From CAZOBJ01 sp964577825 (GTDB taxonomy: Bacteria; Planctomycetota; SZUA-567; JAFGNG01), in contig CAZOBJ010000007.1 in assembly GCA_964577825.1 (NCBI GenBank), positions 1 through 58,319 of the forward strand: 58,319 nucleotides of DNA, written 5' to 3'. Positions 45,949 through 54,208 of this stretch are shown here, in pieces. The notes beneath the pieces were generated by a model. The model saw only the letters and a program-made list of their open reading frames with translations, was not told the origin of the DNA and did not search any database. The stretch's first letter is position 1. Every line of letters begins with the position of its first letter. Both the position numbers and the translations under genes were made by a program.

Positions 45949-47637
45949 TCATCGACGCGCGGCCAGGGTCTCGATATGGGGCCGGATTTCGTCGTCCTCG
46001 AACTTGCGGAACAGGATGTCCGGCGCGCCCAGGGCCTGCCCGGGGGCAAGCCGCGCGGGCCGGTCCCAGTCCCCGTGCGCGAGCGCGGGCAGGTTGAGCA
46101 TGGTCCGCAGCCGCTCGGCGGCAGAGGGCAGGAACGGGGCCATGAGCACCGAGAGGGCCTCCACCACCCGCAGGCCCGCGTGCACCGCGGCCGCGCACCG
46201 GTCGGGGTCGCTTTTTCGGGTGCGCCAGGGCTCCTCGGCCTCCAGGAACTGGTTGCCCGCCTGGGCCAGGCGCATGAGCCGCTCCAGGGCCTGCTTGTAC
46301 CGGTGGCCGTCGAGGAGCCGGGCGACCTCCTCGCGCGCGGCGTCCGTGTCCCGGAGCATCCCTTCGCCCGCGCCCGCGATCCGTGCGTCGGGCGCCTTGC
46401 CGCCGAAGTACTTGCGCGCAAAGACCAGGTTGCGCTGGATGAAGTTGCCCAGGGTGTCGGCGAGCTCGGCGTTGTTGCGCTGCTGGAAGTCCTCCCAGGT
46501 GAAGTCCGAGTCGCTCGTCTCCGGGGCGATGGCCGTGAGGTAGTAGCGCAGGGGGTCGGGCTCGAAGTGCTCCAGGTACTCGTCCACCCACACCGCGTAG
46601 TTGCGGCTCGTGCTCGTCTTGGCCCCGCGGATGTTCAAGAACTCGTTGGCCACCACGTCGTAGGGGAGCTGGTACTCGCCGTGGCCCATGAGCATGGCCG
46701 GCCACACGATCGCGTGGAACACGATGTTGTCCTTGCCGATGAAGTGCACGATGCGGGTGTCCTCGGCCTGCCAGAAGGCCCGCCACCGGTCGGCGTCGCC
46801 CTGCTCGGCGGCCCACTGCTGGGTGAAGGTGACGTACCCGATGGGCGCGTCGAACCACACGTACAAGACCTTGCCCGCCACGCCTTCCAGGGGCAGGGGC
46901 ACGCCCCAGTCCAGGTCGCGGGTCACCCCGCGGGGCTGGAGGCCCTGCTTGAGCAGGTTGTAGCTGAACCGCTTCACGTTGTCGCGGAAGTGGTCGTGGC
47001 TGTCGAGGTACGCATGGAGCTCCTTCTCGAACGCGTCCAGGCGCAGGAACCAGTGGTCGGTCTCGCGCACCTCGGGCGTGGCCCCGCACAGGATGCACTT
47101 GGGCTCGACGAGCTCGGTGGCGTCGATCATGCGCCCGCAGCTTTCGCACTGGTCGCCCTTGGCCCCGGGCTTGCCGCAGTGGTAGCAGGTGCCCTCCACG
47201 TACCGGTCGGGCAGGTACATGCCGCACGAGGGACAGTAGAGCTGCTGGGTGGTGCGCCGCTGGATGTGGCCGCGCTCGTGCAGCCGCAGAAAGAAGGCCT
47301 GCGCGACCCGGTCGTGCAGATCGCAGCTCGTGCGCCCGTAGTAGTCGAACCGGATGCCCAGGCCCTCGAACGCGCGCAGGTTGGCGTGGTGGTACCGGTC
47401 GATGATCTGTTGCGGGGTCACGCCCTTGCGCATGGCCGAGATGGTGATGGGCACGCCGTTCTCGTCGGACCCGCAGATGAAGGCCACCTCGCGGCCGCGC
47501 AGGCGCAGGTAGCGCGCGCAGATGTCCGCGGGCAGATAGGCCCCGGCCACGTGGCCGATGTGGATGCGGCCGTTCGCATAGGGCAGCGCGCCGGTCACCA
47601 GGGTCCGCGCCGGCGCGCCGCTGGGGGAATCGGTCAC
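45949..47637 (-). CDS. metG: Methionyl-tRNA synthetase
   Basis: Charges tRNA-Met; 562 residues. HIGH sequence at 26-29 in GRIHIGHVAG, a zinc knuckle region with CPSCGMY, CYHCGKP, CESCGRM and CILCGATP (four Cys pairs, the long two-knob type) and a class I KMSKS site written KTSTS at 340-344 (GAKTSTSRNYAVW). The KxSTS form with RNxAVW is known from some bacterial and archaeal-type MetRS, so it is a lineage variant, not a defect. No C-terminal tRNA-binding (EMAP) domain. Start is GTG with GAGGAGA upstream. It begins a minus-strand operon with fapA and the CPBP gene. Confidence 0.96.
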   Translation of the reverse strand: MTDSPSGAPARTLVTGALPYANGRIHIGHVAGAYLPADICARYLRLRGREVAFICGSDENGVPITISAMRKGVTPQQIIDRYHHANLRAFEGLGIRFDYYGRTSCDLHDRVAQAFFLRLHERGHIQRRTTQQLYCPSCGMYLPDRYVEGTCYHCGKPGAKGDQCESCGRMIDATELVEPKCILCGATPEVRETDHWFLRLDAFEKELHAYLDSHDHFRDNVKRFSYNLLKQGLQPRGVTRDLDWGVPLPLEGVAGKVLYVWFDAPIGYVTFTQQWAAEQGDADRWRAFWQAEDTRIVHFIGKDNIVFHAIVWPAMLMGHGEYQLPYDVVANEFLNIRGAKTSTSRNYAVWVDEYLEHFEPDPLRYYLTAIAPETSDSDFTWEDFQQRNNAELADTLGNFIQRNLVFARKYFGGKAPDARIAGAGEGMLRDTDAAREEVARLLDGHRYKQALERLMRLAQAGNQFLEAEEPWRTRKSDPDRCAAAVHAGLRVVEALSVLMAPFLPSAAERLRTMLNLPALAHGDWDRPARLAPGQALGAPDILFRKFEDDEIRPHIETLAARR

Positions 47638-47696
47638 CAGGGGTCTCCTCGGCGGGGCCGGACCGGGCGCTCTCCCGCGTCGCCCGGGGCGGCCTG

Positions 47697-47724
47697 ATTA
47701 TCGATACCCGCGCGCACGTGTCAA
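47697..47724 (-). promoter_or_regulatory. Sigma70-like promoter for metG
   Basis: On the minus strand TTGACA (47724-47719) and GATAAT (47702-47697) are 16 bases apart, about 60 bases before the GTG. It is the strongest hexamer pair on the minus strand. Confidence 0.7.
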
Positions 47725-47766
47725 CCCACGCGGCGTACGCGCCGCGGGCGGGCCGGGTTTTGGTGC

Positions 47767-47795
47767 TTGACAGGGGAGCGCTCGGTTACGAGAAT
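47767..47795 (+). promoter_or_regulatory. Sigma70-like promoter toward rny or a small RNA
   Basis: Perfect TTGACA (47767-47772) with GAGAAT (47790-47795) at 17-base spacing, facing away from the metG promoter. The first coding start downstream (rny) is over 440 bases away, which leaves room for a separate small transcript. Confidence 0.5.
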
Positions 47796-47796
47796 A

Positions 47797-47991
47797 CGGG
47801 ATCGAAAGGATCCGACCGCCTCGCGGCGCCCATGGCAGGGAGGCCGGATGCGGCTTCGGAACGACTGTCGTGTGGGACGTTCGGAAGACCATACAGAAAC
47901 GAGCAGATACCTTGTTGTTGCTGATGTTTGTAACGCCTTTTTGTGTGGTTTTCGCACTGTTAGCCGGAATCCAGCGGGTTACGGGATCCCG
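47797..47991 (+). ncRNA. Candidate structured small RNA (6S-like size), unconfirmed
   Basis: About 195 bases inside the 604-base metG-rny interval. The interval contains no gene with this genome's codon bias. GAAGACCATACA (47884-47895) pairs over 12 bp, including two G-U pairs, with TGTGTGGTTTTC (47942-47953); the loop side has further AAAC/GTTT and CAG/CTG pairing. CGGGATC (47797-47803) could close the whole unit with GATCCCG (47985-47991). The size and long bulged-hairpin shape are like 6S RNA, and a TTGACA promoter lies immediately upstream. No conserved 6S sequence motif is recognised, and the closing stem is within a palindrome, so the identity is speculative. Confidence 0.3.
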
Positions 47992-48241
47992 GGCGCAGCG
48001 TGCAGTCCTGGTACGGACGCCGCGTCCGAGAGCTAGTTTTTCTTCCAGACGCCGCTCCCCCGGGGGGAGCGGGCGCGATGCATGCGCAGGCGGTCGGATG
48101 TTGTGCGGCGGGCTGGGTCCGCCGCGGGCCGCCTCCCGTTCCCGAGCCTGATTCCCGCCGTCCACCGACTCGTTCCCGCCCATCCCGCCGCCCGGTGCGT
48201 CCGTCGGGGCGCGAGACCCTATACCACCGGGAGGGCTACAC

Positions 48242-49822
48242 ATGAATTGGAGCGATCTGACCTGGGTGCACGTCCTGGTCCTGGGCGGCATCGGGCTCGC
48301 GCTGGGCGTTGTGCTCGGCGCGGGCCTGCGCCACGTCTGGGGATTGTACCGGGAGCACGCGGCCGAGAACGAGGCCCGCCGCATCCGCGAACAGGCCGAG
48401 CAGGACGCCCGCCAGCTGCGCGCGGATATGAAGCTTCAGGCCAAGGAGGAGATCCTCAAGGAACGCGAGCGCATGGGCCAGGAGCTGGCCGCGGACCGCA
48501 ACGAGCTCAAGCAGATCGAGCGGCGGCTCTTGAAGCGCGAGGACGCCCTGGACCAGAAGCTCGAGGGGCTCACCCGCAAGGAGTCGAACCTCGAGGAGGC
48601 CCAGCGCAAGCTCACCGCGCGCGAGCACGAGCTCCAGGAACGCTACGCCGCGGTCAACGAAACCCTGCAGAAGCAGGAGGAAAAGCTCCTGGAGATCAGC
48701 GGGTACAACCGCGAGACGGCAGAGGCGGAGATTCTGCGCCGCGTCGAGGAGGACCTGGAGCACGAGATCGGGCAGCGGGTGCAGCGCGCCGAGGAGCGCT
48801 GCCGGGAAGAGGCCGAGGCGCGCGCCCGGGACATCCTGGGCATGGCCGTGCAGCGCCTGGCCGTGGACTACACCACCCAGAGCGTGGTGAGCACGGTGGA
48901 GCTTCCCAACGACGAGATGAAGGGCCGCATCATCGGCCGCGAGGGGCGCAACATCCGCGCCTTCGAGAAGACCACGGGCGTGGACGTGATCGTGGACGAC
49001 ACGCCGGGCGTGGTGGTGCTCAGCGGCTTCGACCCCATCCGGCGCGAGACCGCGCGCCTGGCCCTGGACAAGCTGGTCGCCGACGGGCGCATCCACCCGG
49101 CCCGCATCGAGGAGGTGGTCAGCAAGACCCAGGAGGACATGGAAAAGGAGCTCATGGAGGCCGGCCGCGCGGTGGCCGCGGAAGTGGACGTGCGCAACCT
49201 CAAGCCCAAGGAGCTCTTTCTTCTCGGACGCCTCAAGTACCGCACCAGCTACGGCCAGAACGTGCTCGACCACGCGCGCGAGGTCGCCTTCCTCTCCGGC
49301 ATGATCGCCATGCAGTTGAAGCTCGACGAGGACCTGGCCCGGCGCGCGGGCCTGTTGCACGATATCGGCAAGGCCGTGGACCATGAGGAGGAGGGCACCC
49401 ATCCGGAGATCGGGGCGAACCTGGCCCGCCTGTGCGAGGAGTCGCCCGAAGTGGTCAACGCCATCGCCGCCCATCACGAGGGCAACGAGGCGCCGCGCAG
49501 CCTGTACGCCACGATCGTGCAGATCGCCGACGCGATCAGCGCCAGCCGGCCCGGAGTGCGCCGCGAGAGCCTGGAGAAGTACATCAAGCGGCTCGAGAAG
49601 CTGGAGAACATCGCCAGCGCGCACGTGGGCATCGAGAAGGCCTATGCCATCCAGGCCGGCCGCGAGGTGCGCGTGATCGCCAAGCCGGACAAGCTCTCGG
49701 ACAAGGAGGCCCACCGGATCTGCCGCGAGATCGCCCAGGAGATCGAGCAGGAGCTGAGCTATCCCGGCGAGGTGAAGATCACCCTGATCCGGGAGAACCG
49801 GTTCGTGGAGTACGCGCGCTAG
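48242..49822 (+). CDS. rny: Ribonuclease Y
   Basis: Membrane-anchored endoribonuclease that starts mRNA decay; 526 residues, typical length. N-terminal helix VLVLGGIGLALGVVLGAGL, then a long coiled coil of about residues 35-175 (ARRIREQAEQDARQLRADMK), a KH domain with GRIIGREGRNIRAFEKTTG, and the HD domain with LLHDIGKAVDHEEEG (His373-Asp374). GGGAGGG precedes the ATG. Upstream is a long non-coding interval with its own promoter; downstream is a 314-base gap before lptD. Confidence 0.96.
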   Translation: MNWSDLTWVHVLVLGGIGLALGVVLGAGLRHVWGLYREHAAENEARRIREQAEQDARQLRADMKLQAKEEILKERERMGQELAADRNELKQIERRLLKREDALDQKLEGLTRKESNLEEAQRKLTAREHELQERYAAVNETLQKQEEKLLEISGYNRETAEAEILRRVEEDLEHEIGQRVQRAEERCREEAEARARDILGMAVQRLAVDYTTQSVVSTVELPNDEMKGRIIGREGRNIRAFEKTTGVDVIVDDTPGVVVLSGFDPIRRETARLALDKLVADGRIHPARIEEVVSKTQEDMEKELMEAGRAVAAEVDVRNLKPKELFLLGRLKYRTSYGQNVLDHAREVAFLSGMIAMQLKLDEDLARRAGLLHDIGKAVDHEEEGTHPEIGANLARLCEESPEVVNAIAAHHEGNEAPRSLYATIVQIADAISASRPGVRRESLEKYIKRLEKLENIASAHVGIEKAYAIQAGREVRVIAKPDKLSDKEAHRICREIAQEIEQELSYPGEVKITLIRENRFVEYAR

Positions 49823-50030
49823 GGCTCGCGGCCGGAGACCGGGCCAACGCCGGTCGGAATCTCGCGCGCGCCTGCGGCCCGGCCGCGTCCGAGCGCCGTT
49901 GAGGCCGGGCGCGGAGAATGGGCTTCTCAAGGCGCAGAAGGGGGCTTACGCGGCGGCTTGGCGCGCGCTCGGGCCGTGTGCGCTTGGCCGCCGCACGGGT
50001 GCGCAGGGGGGTGCGGGCGCGGGCGCGGTA

Positions 50031-50058
50031 TTGACTTGCCCTTAGGCGCTCCTACACT
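50031..50058 (+). promoter_or_regulatory. Sigma70-like promoter for lptD
   Basis: TTGACT (50031-50036) and TACACT (50053-50058) at 16-base spacing, about 80 bases upstream of the lptD start. It lies in the 314-base gap 49823-50136, which otherwise holds only a small hairpin (GACCGG/CCGGTC, 49837-49855) near the end of rny. Confidence 0.65.
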
Positions 50059-50136
50059 TAGGGAAGCAACGACCGCGGGCCGGTATGGCCGGCCCGACGC
50101 GCGCACGGCACAGCGGTGCGCCGCAGAGGAGAGGCT

Positions 50137-52566
50137 ATGGGTCGGGTGCGAATCGGGTTCCTGGCGCTCGTCTTGGCGATGTGCGGGGCGGGGCTGTGCT
50201 CCGGCCTCGCGCGGGCGGCGGGCCTGGCCCCGTTCGGCGAGGACCCCCCGTCCGTGGAGGGCGGGGAGTGGCACTACCTCGAAGACGAGAAGGCGGTGGT
50301 CCTCTTGGGCCGGGCCACGGTGGCCAAGGGCGGGATGACCGTCGAGGCCCGCAACATGGTCTACTTCACCGACACCCGCGAAATCTACGCGGAGGGCGAC
50401 GTGGTCGCCCAGGAGCCCGGCGGGAGCCTGTTCTACTGCGACCGGCTCTACTACCACATGGACGAGCGCCGCGGCGAGGCGGATAACGTGCGGCTGATGG
50501 GCCAGGACGTGTCGGTGCGCGGCGCCCGGCCCGTGGACGTGCACACCCAGCTCCTGGGCCCGAACGCGGGCAAGGAGACCGGGTGGGAGTCCGAAGGCGC
50601 GGCCCTGCCGTACAACCGGATGTTCGTCAACGCGAAGAAGATGCGGGCCCTGTCCGCAGACCACTTCGAGCTGTTCGACCCGTTCGTGACCACGGACAAC
50701 TCCGCGAGCCCGGTATTCGGGGTCTCGGCCCAGTCGGCCCATTACCGCCGGTACGAGAAGATCGAGTCCTGGCACAACGTGCTGTGGGTGGGCGGGGTGC
50801 CGGTCTTCTACTTCCCGTACCTGATCAAGGACCTGCGCTACGACTGGCCGTGGATGCGCGCGAGTGCGGGCCACTCCGATGACTGGGGCACGTATGGGCT
50901 GACCACCTGGGGTCTGGATCTGGACCCGGACCAGGACGCCCTGTTCCGCCTGGAGAAGGTGTTCGTGGACCTGGACTACCGCGAGGAGCGCGGATGGGCC
51001 ACGGGGCTCGACTTCCAGTACGAGCTCGGCCACCGCGGCGGCAAGGGCAACGTCGACACCTATTGGCTCAAGGAAACCGAGATCTCCAGGAGCGACGACC
51101 TGGAGCGCGCCGAAGAGGACACCGAGTACGGCGACACCTACCGCGACGACGACCGGTGGAAGGTCGAGTGGTGGCACCAGCAGCCCCTGGCCGGGGGGTG
51201 GGACCTGCGCTTCGACCTGAACGTGTACTCGGACCGGGACTTCCTGTTCGAATACTTCCGGCGCCAGTTCAACGAGGACAAGGAGCCGGAGAGCTTCCTG
51301 AGCCTGCGCCGGCTCGGGGACGCCTGGGTGTTCGAGGCCGTGGCCCAGCCACGGCTCAACGACTTCATGACCCAGGAGGAGTATCTGCCCGAGCTGCGAT
51401 TCAAGCTGCCCGGCTACCGGCTGGGCGACACGCCCCTGTACCTGACGAGCGAGACCCGGGTCGGGATCGTGAACCGCGAGTTCGACGAGGACGCGAACAA
51501 GAAGACCCTGCGCGAGGAGTTCCGCGTGCCCGGCGACCGCGAGTACGGCGAGTTCTTCCGCGCGGACTACCTGATGCGCGTCTCCGCGCCCCTGCCGCTG
51601 GGCGAGGCGTTCACCTTCACGCCCTACGTGGGCGGCCGGGCCACGTACTACGAGGAGCTCGCCGACGACGATGACGGGCACACCCGGCTGGCCGGCCAGT
51701 ACGGGGCCGAGATCACCGGGCGGTTCTACGGCCTGTACCGCGGCGGCGACCTGCGCCACATCATCGAACCCTCGATAGGCTTCGTGGCGAACGAAGACCC
51801 CACCCTCTCGGCCAAGAAGCTTTACCACATCGACGAGGTGGACCTGTACGAGGAGCTCCACTACTTCCCCCTGCACCTGCATACCCAGTGGCAAGAGAAG
51901 CGCCAGGTCACCGACCGGGACGGGGTGACCAGCGAGCAGATCGTGGACCTGCTCGACGTGGACCTGTCCACGCGCTACATCCCGCTCGACGGCGAGGCGC
52001 GGGAGTTCAACAGCGACCGCAACTGGACGCCCCTGGACCTGGACGTGGTGTGGCGGCCCACGAACCGGCTCAGCCTGTACGGCAACCTGTCCTGGGCGCT
52101 GGAGGACGGGTACGTGACCGAGGGGCAGCTGGGCGCGGACTGGCGGTTCCGCGATCACTTTCGCCTGCATGCGGTGCACCGCTACCGCCGGGGCGACACG
52201 GTGTTCGACCCGCACCTGGACAAGAGCAGCGAGACGACCGTGGCCCTGCGCTGGCTGGCCTCGGACAAGTACGCGGTGGAGTACGCCATGGCCTACGAGT
52301 GGGCCGACAGCACGGAGGCCATCGACAGCGGGCTCTCCGAACAGCGGCTCACGCTCATCCGCAACGTCAAGGTGTTCGAGCTGCGCGTGAGCTGGGTGCG
52401 CGACCCGCGCGACGACGAGCAGGGCGTGTACCTGACCCTCTCTCCGGTGGGCATCCCCGCGCTCGAGCGCGCCTCGACCACCGGCGACCGGCTCGCCGGC
52501 CAGATGACCGGCCGCTACCACCCGCCCATGGTCGACGACGTGATCGAAGACGTGCCCGTGCCGTAG
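50137..52566 (+). CDS. lptD: LPS-assembly protein LptD
   Basis: Outer-membrane translocon that inserts lipopolysaccharide into the outer leaflet with LptE; 809 residues. A signal peptide (cleavage near GLARAAGL) is followed by an N-terminal OstA/LptA-like domain (GRATVAKGGMTVEARNMVYF, then IYAEGDVVAQEPGGSLFYCD) and a large aromatic-rich beta-barrel with typical alternating strands (WDLRFDLNVYSDRDFLFEYF, YEELHYFPLHLHTQ). It shows that the cell makes LPS. I chose ATG 50137 because GAGGAGAGG lies just upstream; the GTG at 50116 is the alternative. coaD follows 19 bases later. Confidence 0.93.
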   Translation: MGRVRIGFLALVLAMCGAGLCSGLARAAGLAPFGEDPPSVEGGEWHYLEDEKAVVLLGRATVAKGGMTVEARNMVYFTDTREIYAEGDVVAQEPGGSLFYCDRLYYHMDERRGEADNVRLMGQDVSVRGARPVDVHTQLLGPNAGKETGWESEGAALPYNRMFVNAKKMRALSADHFELFDPFVTTDNSASPVFGVSAQSAHYRRYEKIESWHNVLWVGGVPVFYFPYLIKDLRYDWPWMRASAGHSDDWGTYGLTTWGLDLDPDQDALFRLEKVFVDLDYREERGWATGLDFQYELGHRGGKGNVDTYWLKETEISRSDDLERAEEDTEYGDTYRDDDRWKVEWWHQQPLAGGWDLRFDLNVYSDRDFLFEYFRRQFNEDKEPESFLSLRRLGDAWVFEAVAQPRLNDFMTQEEYLPELRFKLPGYRLGDTPLYLTSETRVGIVNREFDEDANKKTLREEFRVPGDREYGEFFRADYLMRVSAPLPLGEAFTFTPYVGGRATYYEELADDDDGHTRLAGQYGAEITGRFYGLYRGGDLRHIIEPSIGFVANEDPTLSAKKLYHIDEVDLYEELHYFPLHLHTQWQEKRQVTDRDGVTSEQIVDLLDVDLSTRYIPLDGEAREFNSDRNWTPLDLDVVWRPTNRLSLYGNLSWALEDGYVTEGQLGADWRFRDHFRLHAVHRYRRGDTVFDPHLDKSSETTVALRWLASDKYAVEYAMAYEWADSTEAIDSGLSEQRLTLIRNVKVFELRVSWVRDPRDDEQGVYLTLSPVGIPALERASTTGDRLAGQMTGRYHPPMVDDVIEDVPVP

Positions 52567-52585
52567 CCGGGAGGGGACCTGCGGC

Positions 52586-53116
52586 ATGAGCGCGCGCACG
52601 GCGGTGTTTCCCGGGACATTCGATCCGATCAGCTCCGGCCACCTGGACGTGATCCGCCGCGGCGCGGCGCTGTTCGACCGGCTGGTCGTGGGCGTGGCCA
52701 GGAACCCGGGCAAGGAGGCGCCGCTGTTCACCGCACAGGAACGCGTGGAGGTGGTGCGCGAACTCGTGGAAGACCTCCCCAACGTGGAGGTGCGCAGCTT
52801 CGAGGGCATGACCGTGGACTTCGTGCGCGCGATGGACGCGCAGGTCATCCTGCGGGGCATCCGCACGTTCGGGGACTTCGAGTACGAGTTCCAGCTCGCC
52901 CTGGCCAACCGGGCCTTCGCCCAGGTGGAGACCGTGTTCGTGATGGCCAGCGCCGAGAACGCCTTCGTGCGCTCCACGCTCATCAAGGAGGCCGCGGCCC
53001 TGGGCGCGGACATCAGCCGGTTCGTGCCTCCCGCGGTGGCCGAGCGCCTGCGCCGCCGCCTGGCGCGCGGCAACGACCAGTCCGCGGGCCTTCGCGGCGA
53101 CGAGTCCCCGCAATAA
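52586..53116 (+). CDS. coaD: Phosphopantetheine adenylyltransferase
   Basis: Fourth step of coenzyme A synthesis: joins AMP to 4'-phosphopantetheine. 176 residues. Nucleotidyltransferase motif TFDPISSGHLD at residues 11-21 (His19 contacts the phosphate), GIRTFGDFEYEFQ and VRSTLIKEAAALGAD are the family's substrate-binding blocks, with the C-terminus slightly longer than usual. A Gly/Ala-rich GGGAGGGG is just upstream of the ATG. It lies 19 bases after lptD and 10 before the YkgJ-type gene, so all three probably share a transcript. Confidence 0.95.
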   Translation: MSARTAVFPGTFDPISSGHLDVIRRGAALFDRLVVGVARNPGKEAPLFTAQERVEVVRELVEDLPNVEVRSFEGMTVDFVRAMDAQVILRGIRTFGDFEYEFQLALANRAFAQVETVFVMASAENAFVRSTLIKEAAALGADISRFVPPAVAERLRRRLARGNDQSAGLRGDESPQ

Positions 53117-53126
53117 GAGAGCCCCA

Positions 53127-53519
53127 ATGCCGATGCTGCGCGTGCACACGGGCCGCGCCGGACGCCACGGACGGCCCTCCAAGCAGATGCTTTGCGAGGC
53201 GTGCGAGGCGAAGTGCTGCCGGTACTTCGCCCTGGAGATCGACGAGCCGCGCACCCGGCGCGACTTCGACGACGTGCGCTGGTACCTGTGCCACAAGGGC
53301 ACGGTCCTGTACCTGACCGACGGGGACTGGTACCTGCACATCGAGAACGAGTGCCGGTACCTGCGGCAGGACAACCGGTGCGCCATCTACGCGGACCGGC
53401 CCGCGATCTGCCGCGAGCACGAGCCCGGGGACTGCGAGTTCAACGAGCCCTGGGCGTACGACCTGAAGTTCACCTCGCCCGAGGAGCTGGACCTGTACGT
53501 GCGGGCCCGGTTTCGGTAG
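53127..53519 (+). CDS. YkgJ-type cysteine-cluster protein
   Basis: 130-residue soluble protein. The N-terminal Cys group CEACEAKCCRYF (Cys23, Cys26, Cys30, Cys31) plus WYLCHKG, NECRYL and NRCAIYADRPAICREHEPGDC follow the YkgJ/Fe-S or zinc cluster family, whose function is unsettled. The pattern of three spaced Cys groups ending RPAICR is the family's strongest mark. No signal peptide. The gene follows coaD by 10 bases; association with CoaD is not a known functional link. Confidence 0.88.
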   Translation: MPMLRVHTGRAGRHGRPSKQMLCEACEAKCCRYFALEIDEPRTRRDFDDVRWYLCHKGTVLYLTDGDWYLHIENECRYLRQDNRCAIYADRPAICREHEPGDCEFNEPWAYDLKFTSPEELDLYVRARFR

Positions 53520-53603
53520 GGGCGCGTGATCCGGGCCCCGGCCTCAGGCGCGAGGCGCGAAGTTCCGGACAACGTCCCCTCTTCCTGCGCGTGCAGTAAT
53601 CGC

Positions 53604-53609
53604 TATACT
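53604..53609 (+). promoter_or_regulatory. Possible -10 for the GNAT gene
   Basis: TATACT matches the -10 consensus at five positions and sits 63 bases before the GNAT start. No convincing -35 is present at 16-18 bases upstream, so this is a partial signal. Confidence 0.35.
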
Positions 53610-53671
53610 GCCGCCAGGAACGCGCGGTCGAAGGCAGGCGCCCGCGGCCGGCGGACAAGGGGATTCGGACC

Positions 53672-54208
53672 ATGAAGGACGACCTGCGCATCCGGCCCGA
53701 GACGCCCGCGGACGCGCGCGCCATTGCCGAGGTCACGGCCGCCGCCTTCCGGACCCTGGAGGTCAGCAACCAGACCGAGCAGTTCATTATCCATGCGTTG
53801 CGGGCGGCCGGCGCGCTGACGGTCTCGCTCGTGGCGCAGCTGCACGGGCGCGTGGTGGGCCACATAGCGTTCTCGCCCGTGGCGATTTCCGACGGCACGC
53901 AAGGCTGGTACGGCCTGGGGCCGGTGTCCGTGCTGCCGCGGCTCCAGCGCCGGGGCATCGGCACGGCGCTCATCCGGGAGGGGCTCTCGCGCCTGAAGGA
54001 GATCCATGCCCGGGGCTGCTGCCTGGTGGGCGAACCCGCGTACTACGCGCGGTTCGGATTCGCGGCCATCCCCGGGTTCGTGCACGAGGGTGTGCCGGAG
54101 GAGGTCTTTCTTGCACTGCCCTTTGACGGCCGCGCGCCGCGGGGCACGGTCCGGTTTCACGAGGGGTTCAAGGCCGATGGCCAAGGACAGGACGCGCACG
54201 AAGCCTGA
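53672..54208 (+). CDS. GNAT-family N-acetyltransferase (YhbS-like)
   Basis: 178-residue acetyl-CoA-dependent transferase. The N-terminus LRIRPETPADARAIAEVTAA and the acetyl-CoA loop SVLPRLQRRGIGTALIREGL (R-R-G-I-G-T) are typical GNAT; VGEPAYYARFGF matches the YhbS subgroup. The acceptor is unknown. A purine-rich ACAAGGGGA is upstream of the ATG. The last 32 bases overlap the next gene's start, so translation is probably coupled to the kinase. Confidence 0.9.
   Translation: MKDDLRIRPETPADARAIAEVTAAAFRTLEVSNQTEQFIIHALRAAGALTVSLVAQLHGRVVGHIAFSPVAISDGTQGWYGLGPVSVLPRLQRRGIGTALIREGLSRLKEIHARGCCLVGEPAYYARFGFAAIPGFVHEGVPEEVFLALPFDGRAPRGTVRFHEGFKADGQGQDAHEA

Noticed and set aside
48052..48071. Strong GC palindrome (CCGCTCCCC/GGGGAGCGG)
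   Set aside because: It has a T-run on its upstream (plus-strand) side instead of after it, and no gene ends nearby, so it does not read as a terminator.
47870..48151. A 93-codon frame containing a membrane-helix-like stretch in the metG-rny interval
   Set aside because: Codon third positions are not G/C-biased as in true genes here, no ribosome site precedes its GTG, and the hydrophobic run comes from local T-richness.
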